The translations under genes and the position numbers were made by a program. The notes beneath the pieces are model-generated. The model ran no database searches and was not told where the DNA came from. It saw only the letters and a list, made by a program, of their open reading frames with translations. Positions 58,445 to 64,000 of a stretch of 64,000 nt of DNA are shown here, piece after piece. This DNA is from Tilletiopsis washingtonensis (taxonomy: Eukaryota > Basidiomycota > Exobasidiomycetes > Entylomatales), in assembly GCF_003144115.1 (NCBI RefSeq), contig NW_020312002.1, forward strand, positions 600,859 to 664,858, read 5' to 3'. The first letter of the stretch is position 1; every line of letters begins with the position of its first letter.

Positions 58445-58750
58445 GGTGTGCTGTGTATATCGAGCAGGGGTTGGGTGGAGAGGAAAGACGCCGCTCACCC
58501 GCACATCGAGGTGGAGCTGCTGGCGCGCCACGCCAGAAGAAGGCGCTCGTGCGCGGCGCGGCAGCGCTACGGGCGCGACTGCCCTGATGCACCTGGCACG
58601 CGACCTGCCCTCACCTGAGTAGCCTCGCGAAAGGCTCCCTAGCAGACGCATAGCAGCACACAGCCTAGCAGTGGCGATCACAATCTTCGCACAGCGGCTG
58701 CAGATGACTGTGACACTCTATTTACTAGGCACGCACGGGCGGCGCTCCTT
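58445..58750. other. Intergenic, PA2G4 homologue upstream region
   Basis: A 306-bp spacer between the SET5 stop and the PA2G4-like start, both on the minus strand. It must hold the promoter of the latter. The sequence near 58680-58730 is slightly A/T-richer; no certain motif. Confidence 0.4.
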
Positions 58751-60550
58751 CTAGAAGCCCAGGCGCGTGCGGATCTCGTCCTCGAGGCCGTCAAGGTTGC
58801 GCTCGGGGTCCTTGCCCTCGCTCAGCAGCTTCTGCCGGCGCTCCTCCTCGAGGGCGTCGAGACGCTGCGCATGCTCGCGGCGGCGCTGCACCTCCTGCGC
58901 CTCGTGCTCGTCGTGCTTCCAGCCGCCGGCCGCCTCGTGCTCGCGGCGCGCCGCCGGCGACAGCTGCTCCAGGTCGGCGAGGCAGCGCGTGCAGGTGCAC
59001 GGCCCCCACAGGTACTCGCGCCACAGCAGCAGCCGCCGCCGCGCCAGCGACAGCTCGGGCGACTGGTACGAGATGAAGAGCTCCTCGCCCGGCGCGATGG
59101 CTCGCGTGGCCAGCACGCCGACCTTCGTCGCCTGCCGGATGGAGCGCAGCGGCGGATGGCTGCGCGAGAGGCGTCAGCAGCGGCTTCGAAGTGATCTGCG
59201 CGCGAGACGCACCTGACGCGCAGGTTCGGGTCGCAGGCATGGTTCAGCATCGAATGCACGAGGTACATGCCGCCCTGCGCCTCGGTGTTCAGATTCGCCC
59301 GTCCCAGATGCCTGTTCAACGGGTCAGCCACAGGCAGGAGAGGCAAGCGGAAGAGCTACTCACCGCAGGAAGCCCTCCCAGCTGAACAAGTCGCGCGCGA
59401 CCTTCTCCGGGAACTGCCGCACCACACCCTTGTTGCCCTTGTCCTTCACGCTCTCGTCCCACGGATCGATGGCCAGACGCAGCAGGCGCAGGCCCTCACG
59501 CATGGCGCTCTCGAAGCCGCTGCGCTCGAGGTCCCACGCCGGGTTGCGCGAGCGGCGCTGCATCTCCGACACGCTGGCAAAGGCGTCGAGGTGCTCGAGC
59601 GTCTCTTCCAGCGTCGCTGCCGGCGCCGCCATGCCGCGCATCGTCGATGGCCGCGCTGTTGCTGGCCCGAAGCCGTGCCGCACCGAAGGTGGAGGCGTCG
59701 AAGAGTGCGTGAGCAGCACGCGCGCCAAAGCTCGTGCAACGGAGTGCAGCGACAGCCACTTGTGCTGGCCGAGGTAGTCGAGGAACGCCTAGAGACGCAG
59801 AGTCAGAGGCTAGCCAAGACTGTGCAGACGCGACAGACGCACCTTGGAAGTCGGGTTCTGCCGGACGCACAGCATGCGGTGGTGCGTGCTCTGCCCTCGC
59901 TGCTCGCATCTGCGGGTGCGAGCGTGAGCTCGGACTCAACCAGCATGTGTGCTCATTTGAGCCAATGTATGCAACACTTACACTCGGTTGCAGAACCGAA
60001 TCTTGCAGCTCCCACCACACCGCACCGCCAGTCTGGCACCCTCAATGGGCAGGAAGCACTGGCCGCACAGCTCGCCCTGCCACACGTCTGCGAGCGCGAT
60101 GGCCGGCGGTGCCGCGACCCACGCGTCCTCGACCCACACGACGTCGCCCTCGGCGAACGCGCGGTCCGCCACGAGGCCCTTGCCTTTGACGGCGTCGAAG
60201 TAGTGGGCACGCACGCCCGCCGGCAGCTCGACGGAGGCGTCGATGTGCGACACGGGCACGGCGGCGTCGCGGGCGCGCGCCGCCTTGGACTTCTTGGGCT
60301 TCTTCTTCTTTTTCTTCTTCTTCCCCTCGCCCGCCGCCGGCGCCTGGCCGTCGTCTGAGCCGTCGTCGTCATCGTCGTCGGCGTCGGCGCTGGCCGGCGG
60401 CGGCAGCAGCTCGGCCAGGCGCGCCTCATCGAGCGCCCAGTCGGGGTGCGCCGAGAGCAGCGCGGCGAGCAGGCGTGCCTGGCCCGGGCGCGGCGAGGCG
60501 CTCAGCAGCGGGGCTGCGGCGGCGCGCACGTCGTCGTCGCTCGGCGTCAT
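58751..60550 (-). CDS. SET5: SET-domain lysine methyltransferase, Set5/SMYD-like, 522 aa
   Basis: Yeast Set5 methylates histone H4 on Lys 5, 8 and 12. Five exons: 59982-60550, 59843-59909, 59364-59788, 59213-59311, 58751-59159 (1569 nt, in frame). An N-terminal acidic run is followed by eight lysines (KKKKKKKK). The split SET domain starts with VKGKGLVADRAFAEGDVVWVE, is interrupted by a MYND-like Cys cluster (CGQC, CGGSCKIRFCNRVC, about 165-205), and resumes with SMLNHACDPNL (about 374-384; the NHxCxPN core) and APGEELFISY. A post-SET-like CTCTRC follows. The start is the first ATG of the open frame (MTPSDDD). Divergent from the Zn2Cys6 gene, with 316 bp between starts. Confidence 0.9.
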
Positions 60551-60866
60551 GGCAGGCGAGGAGGGCTGAGAGGCATGTCGTGTGACGCCAAGCAGCTCGG
60601 ACGAGCTCAAGTCGAAGGCTGATCTTCTAGCCCAAGTTGTCCCACGGCTCCTAGGTGGAGCAGCAGCGCCGCATCACGTGCCGCCGGCGGGAGAAGGGAG
60701 ACGGCACCCGGAAGCGGCTCGCCGCGACGCGCTCGAGATCGAGGCACGCCGCCGCGGGGCGCTCGCGTCCCGCCAGCACGTCCCCTCGCCGCCGCCTGCC
60801 ATCCGCCGGCAGCTCGCGCTCCTCGTCGCCCATCCGCCGCTCTAGCATCGCCTGGTCCGTGCCACA
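60551..60866. other. Divergent promoter, SET5 / Zn2Cys6 factor
   Basis: A 316-bp head-to-head spacer, GC-rich. No TATA box or strong motif was seen. Both genes probably share regulatory DNA here. Confidence 0.5.
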
Positions 60867-63800
60867 ATGGAGCCGTGGCACCGTCACCTCTCGCCGCCGC
60901 GGCCCGCCGACGACGACGGCAGCAGCGAGGCCGTCGTGGGCGCCCCGCCGGCGTACGACGACGCCGCGGCGACCGCACACCAGGCCGCCGACGCGCCGCA
61001 CGACGCCGACGGCTCCGTCTACGTCGACGACGGCGCCGGCTCGGGCGCGTTTGCGTACAAGGACGAGGCGGCGGCGGCGCACCACATGGGCGCCGCGGCC
61101 GACATGCTCGACGCTGCCGCCATCGGCATGGCGCTGCAGCACGACACGTCGTCCAGCATGGCCGTCGACACGCCCGCCTCGGCCGACGCCGCAGCCGACA
61201 CCTCGTACAGCGCCTCGCCGCGGCAGGTGCCCACGCCGCAGCAGCACAACACGCCGTTCGCCAAGCATCTCGGGCGCAACCGCGCGTGCGGCGCGTGCCG
61301 CGACCGCAAGCTCAAGTGCGACGGCGCGCGCCCCGTATGCGGGCAGTGCGGGCGGGCGTGGGCAGTCAAGAAGAAGAGCATGCTCGCAAAGGGCCACTCG
61401 CAGGCCGAGGTTGACTCGATCGAGTCGCCGTGCCAGTACATCAGCCTCGAGCCCAAGACGCAGAAGAAGCGCGCCAGCAGCTCGGGCGGCGGCAATGCGT
61501 CGGGCAGCCGCAAGAAGGCCAGCGTGCAGCCGGGCGACGAGACGGAGAAGGAGAACATGCGCCTGGCGCGCGAGGTCGGTGAGTGCTGGCGCTGAGCCAC
61601 GGAGAACGTGCTGAGCGTCTACTGATGCCTCGGCTCCGCCAGCCGAGCTTCGCGCCCAGCTCGAGCAGCAGCAGGCAAGCTCCTCGTCGTCCCGTCTGCC
61701 CGACGGCAACGGTCAGCAGCAAGCCATGCCGCCGCAGAACGGCTCGCGCTACCAAGGCGCCACCTCCGATGAGCTCTCGATCGCCGAGATCCTCGCAACG
61801 ACGATGCGTGCCGGCGACGGCGGCTTCACGCGGACGAACTCCAGCCCAGGCTTCGATGTTGATGCCGCGCACGGACGCATTGCGCTGGACCCGAGCCTGG
61901 AGGACTTTGTGGAGAGCCTGCCGAACATCGGCATCCACGTGCCCGCCAACGTGGCTGGTACGGGCGTGTACCCCCACCCGCTGCCGCAGCACGCGGGCAA
62001 TCGCGGCGGCGAGCACCACTCGATCATGGACAACCTGCTGGGCGAGAACGGCAGCAGCCGCGGCGCGCGTGCGTCGACTGGCGGTAACGCTGGCGACGCA
62101 GACCCGATGCTCGAGCTCGTGTGGTCTGGCTGGCCCTCGGACTTCCCGCCGCCGCAGACGGTGAACGAGCTGTGAGTGGGCTGGTCGCTGCTCTGACGGC
62201 GAGCGGCGCTGACTCGACATCACAGCGTTGGCGTCTTCTTCGAGAAGTTCAGCTACCTGCACATCTTCCACCCGGCGCGCTTCATGCTGGCCATGTCGCT
62301 CGGGCCGACAAACCCACGCTACCCGAACCCCGCTATTCTGCACGCCATGTTCGCTCTGGTGAGTCTCGCTCTGCCCAGCGCGAAGCGCACGCTCTAAGGG
62401 TCCTTCAGGCGTACACGATCCGGCCTGAGCTTGACCCAGTCGCGAGCAAGCGCAACGAAGAGAACTCGACGCAGCGGGCGGCCCAGCTCGTCGTCAATGC
62501 GCTTGCCACGACGACGAACAAGTACCTGCCGCTTGCTCAGCGCCTGGCCGAGGGCACGTACGACCGGCACCAGGGCTCGCCTGGCAGCGCCGCGTATCAC
62601 ACGCAGCGCGCTCAGCATCACATCACTCACGGCACGTGGGAGGGCGGCAACCTGGTGCGTGCTCTCGCATGTTCCGGGCATCACAAGCTGCTGACGACGT
62701 CCGTAGTACGACATCATGCGCGCCGCGACGCTGCTGTGCAACAAGAAGTGAGTGTGTCGTGTGTTCGTCCCTCGCTGCGTCGCTGATCAGCCTGCCGCAG
62801 GTATGCATGTGGCGAGCTGCTCGACGCCTGGATGCTGTCAGCACACTGTACACGGCTGGTGGCCGCCCTAGGCATGAACCGCTCTGAGAAGCGGCACACG
62901 CCTCGCAGCAACGGCCGGCCGATTGACGTCACGCGGCTCAGCATGAGTGCCCCGCCGGTCGACTGGATCGACGAGGAGGAGCGGCGCCGCGCCACGTACC
63001 TCGTCTTCATCACCGACGGCAGCGCCGCCGCGACGACGCTGTGGCCGGGCAGCCTCGTCGAGGAAGACGTCAGCTGCGACCTGCCCGTGGTACCCTCAGA
63101 CAAGTGGGTCAACTCGGACCTCTCCGGCGTCGACTACTCGCAACGGCAGACGCTGCAGTCGCCCGCGCTCCTGACGACGCAGCACGTCGACTCGCTCTCG
63201 CTGCTGATCAAGGGCTTCCTGCTCGTCTCGCGCGCGTGAGCATCTGGTCGTGTACTCGCTCCCTCACTCAGCGCTGACGACACTTCTGGCGCAGTGGCTG
63301 TCTGCTGGCGCGTCTGCCCGTCTCGCCGACCGAGGAGGACCTGATGACTTCAGACTTCCACCAGCTCAGCAACAGCATTGGCTCGTACAGCATGTCCATA
63401 CCGCCGCAGCTGGCCTCATACGCGGCGCTCAAGGCGGACGGGCACGTCGACGTGGCCCTCGTCACGGCCCACGCGTTGCCGCACCTGGCCACGCTGCTGC
63501 TGCACGACCCCATGGTCAACACGCGCAACGAGAGCTTCACGCTGTGCAGCGCAGCGTGCAGCGGCGTGCTGGGCATCCTGCGTGTGAGTCCGCCAACGTG
63601 CGCGTCTGGGCGTCTGCGTGTGCTCATGCGTCTCATGCACAGTTCCTGGCGATGAACGGCGAAGACCTCGCTCTGTTCCCTGCGATGTTCACCTACGCCA
63701 TCTCGTGAGTGCAGCTGAGCGCCGCGTCTGCGTCATTTCTCACACCTTCCTGCTCAGCTTGACGGGCAAGAACATCATCCGGCGCTACATGCGCTCGCTC

Positions 63801-64000
63801 GCCACGAGCGATCGGCGGCCGCAGGAGCTGGCGCGCTCGGAGATCGACCTCATCATCCGCAGCCTCTGCAAGTATGGGCAGCGCTGGGCCATCGGATGTG
63901 AGTCGCAGCATGGGCTATGCCATCGGTCTCGCACCGCTGACGCACGCACGCCTCGCCAGACCGCCAAGCACATGCCCTGGCGAGCGAGCTGGGCATCGAC
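60867..64000 (+). CDS. Zn2Cys6 fungal transcription factor (3' end outside window)
   Basis: A nuclear regulator of the fungal binuclear zinc-cluster class, cut by the right edge. Exons seen: 60867-61578, 61643-62171, 62226-62358, 62409-62654, 62707-62747, 62801-63235, 63295-63583, 63643-63704, 63758-63897, 63960 to the edge (2628 nt, in frame). The zinc cluster has C141, C144, C151, C158, C161 and C189, with RDRKLKC between; the last loop is 27 residues against the usual 6-8, a feature I associate with a basidiomycete subgroup. A short coiled coil (ENMRLAREV-AELRAQLEQQ) follows. Then comes the fungal-specific middle homology region from about residue 410, with FFEKFSYLHIFHPARFMLAM and WIDEEERRRATYLVFITD. 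The target pathway is unknown. Confidence 0.92.

Noticed and set aside
1-64000. Transposons, LTR elements, CRISPR arrays, rRNA
   Set aside because: I saw no long direct or inverted terminal repeats, no transposase or reverse transcriptase motifs, no regularly spaced repeats and no rRNA-like sequence by reading; a repeat search was not possible.

Overview
The window looks like nuclear DNA of a GC-rich basidiomycete fungus, most probably Ustilaginomycotina (inferred from gene content and architecture, not from a search). The genes are split by many short introns of about 45-70 nt with GTGAGT or GTGCGT donors, CTGAC-like branch sites and CAG acceptors. The proteins are eukaryotic and fungal throughout: UBP6, the SAGA subunit SGF73, RPB11, PDI1, CDC24, LCL3, a SET5-type protein and a basidiomycete-style Zn2Cys6 factor. 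I rebuilt exon by exon every multi-exon gene that lies wholly inside the window. Each model closes in frame with total length divisible by three, which is strong internal support for the splice sites. I saw no transposon, retroelement, CRISPR array or rRNA.

Layout. 1-5.2 kb: a short coding-like ORF (48-413), then a 4.8-kb gene desert leading to a C2H2 zinc-finger factor (5235-7316). 8.4-13.2 kb, minus strand: UBP6 (13 exons) and SGF73, the latter divergent from the mitochondrial UbiB kinase CQD2/MCP2 (13353-15876). 16-18.5 kb, minus: an unrecognised 377-aa protein and RPB11. 19.2-24.8 kb, plus: an 1807-aa coiled-coil protein, convergent with PDI1 (24964-26996, minus). 27-31 kb: a second 4-kb desert between divergent PDI1 and CDC24 (30986-34401). 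34.7-45 kb: LCL3 (minus), a Dal5-like MFS transporter (plus), a YogA-like dehydrogenase (minus), a GPATCH8-like G-patch/zinc-finger protein (minus) and a peroxisomal CoA diphosphatase of the PCD1 type (plus).

45.2-64 kb: an intron-containing tRNA-Met(CAT) lies just upstream of a type II nucleotide pyrophosphatase/phosphodiesterase (45471-47014). On the minus strand follow a 1737-aa charged disordered protein, a seven-TM-like protein, a PA2G4/Cdb4 homologue (11 exons) and a SET5-type SET/MYND protein. SET5 is divergent from a Zn2Cys6 transcription factor that runs off the right edge.

The genes do not form one pathway; this is ordinary housekeeping and regulatory content. Points that stand out are four GCA/TGC-rich, stop-poor gene deserts (two of 4-5 kb), the next-door pairing of a proteasomal deubiquitinase with the SAGA deubiquitinase-module anchor, an ER-retention signal split by the last intron of PDI1, an atypical first zinc finger, and many tiny exons. 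I found no convincing wholly new system.
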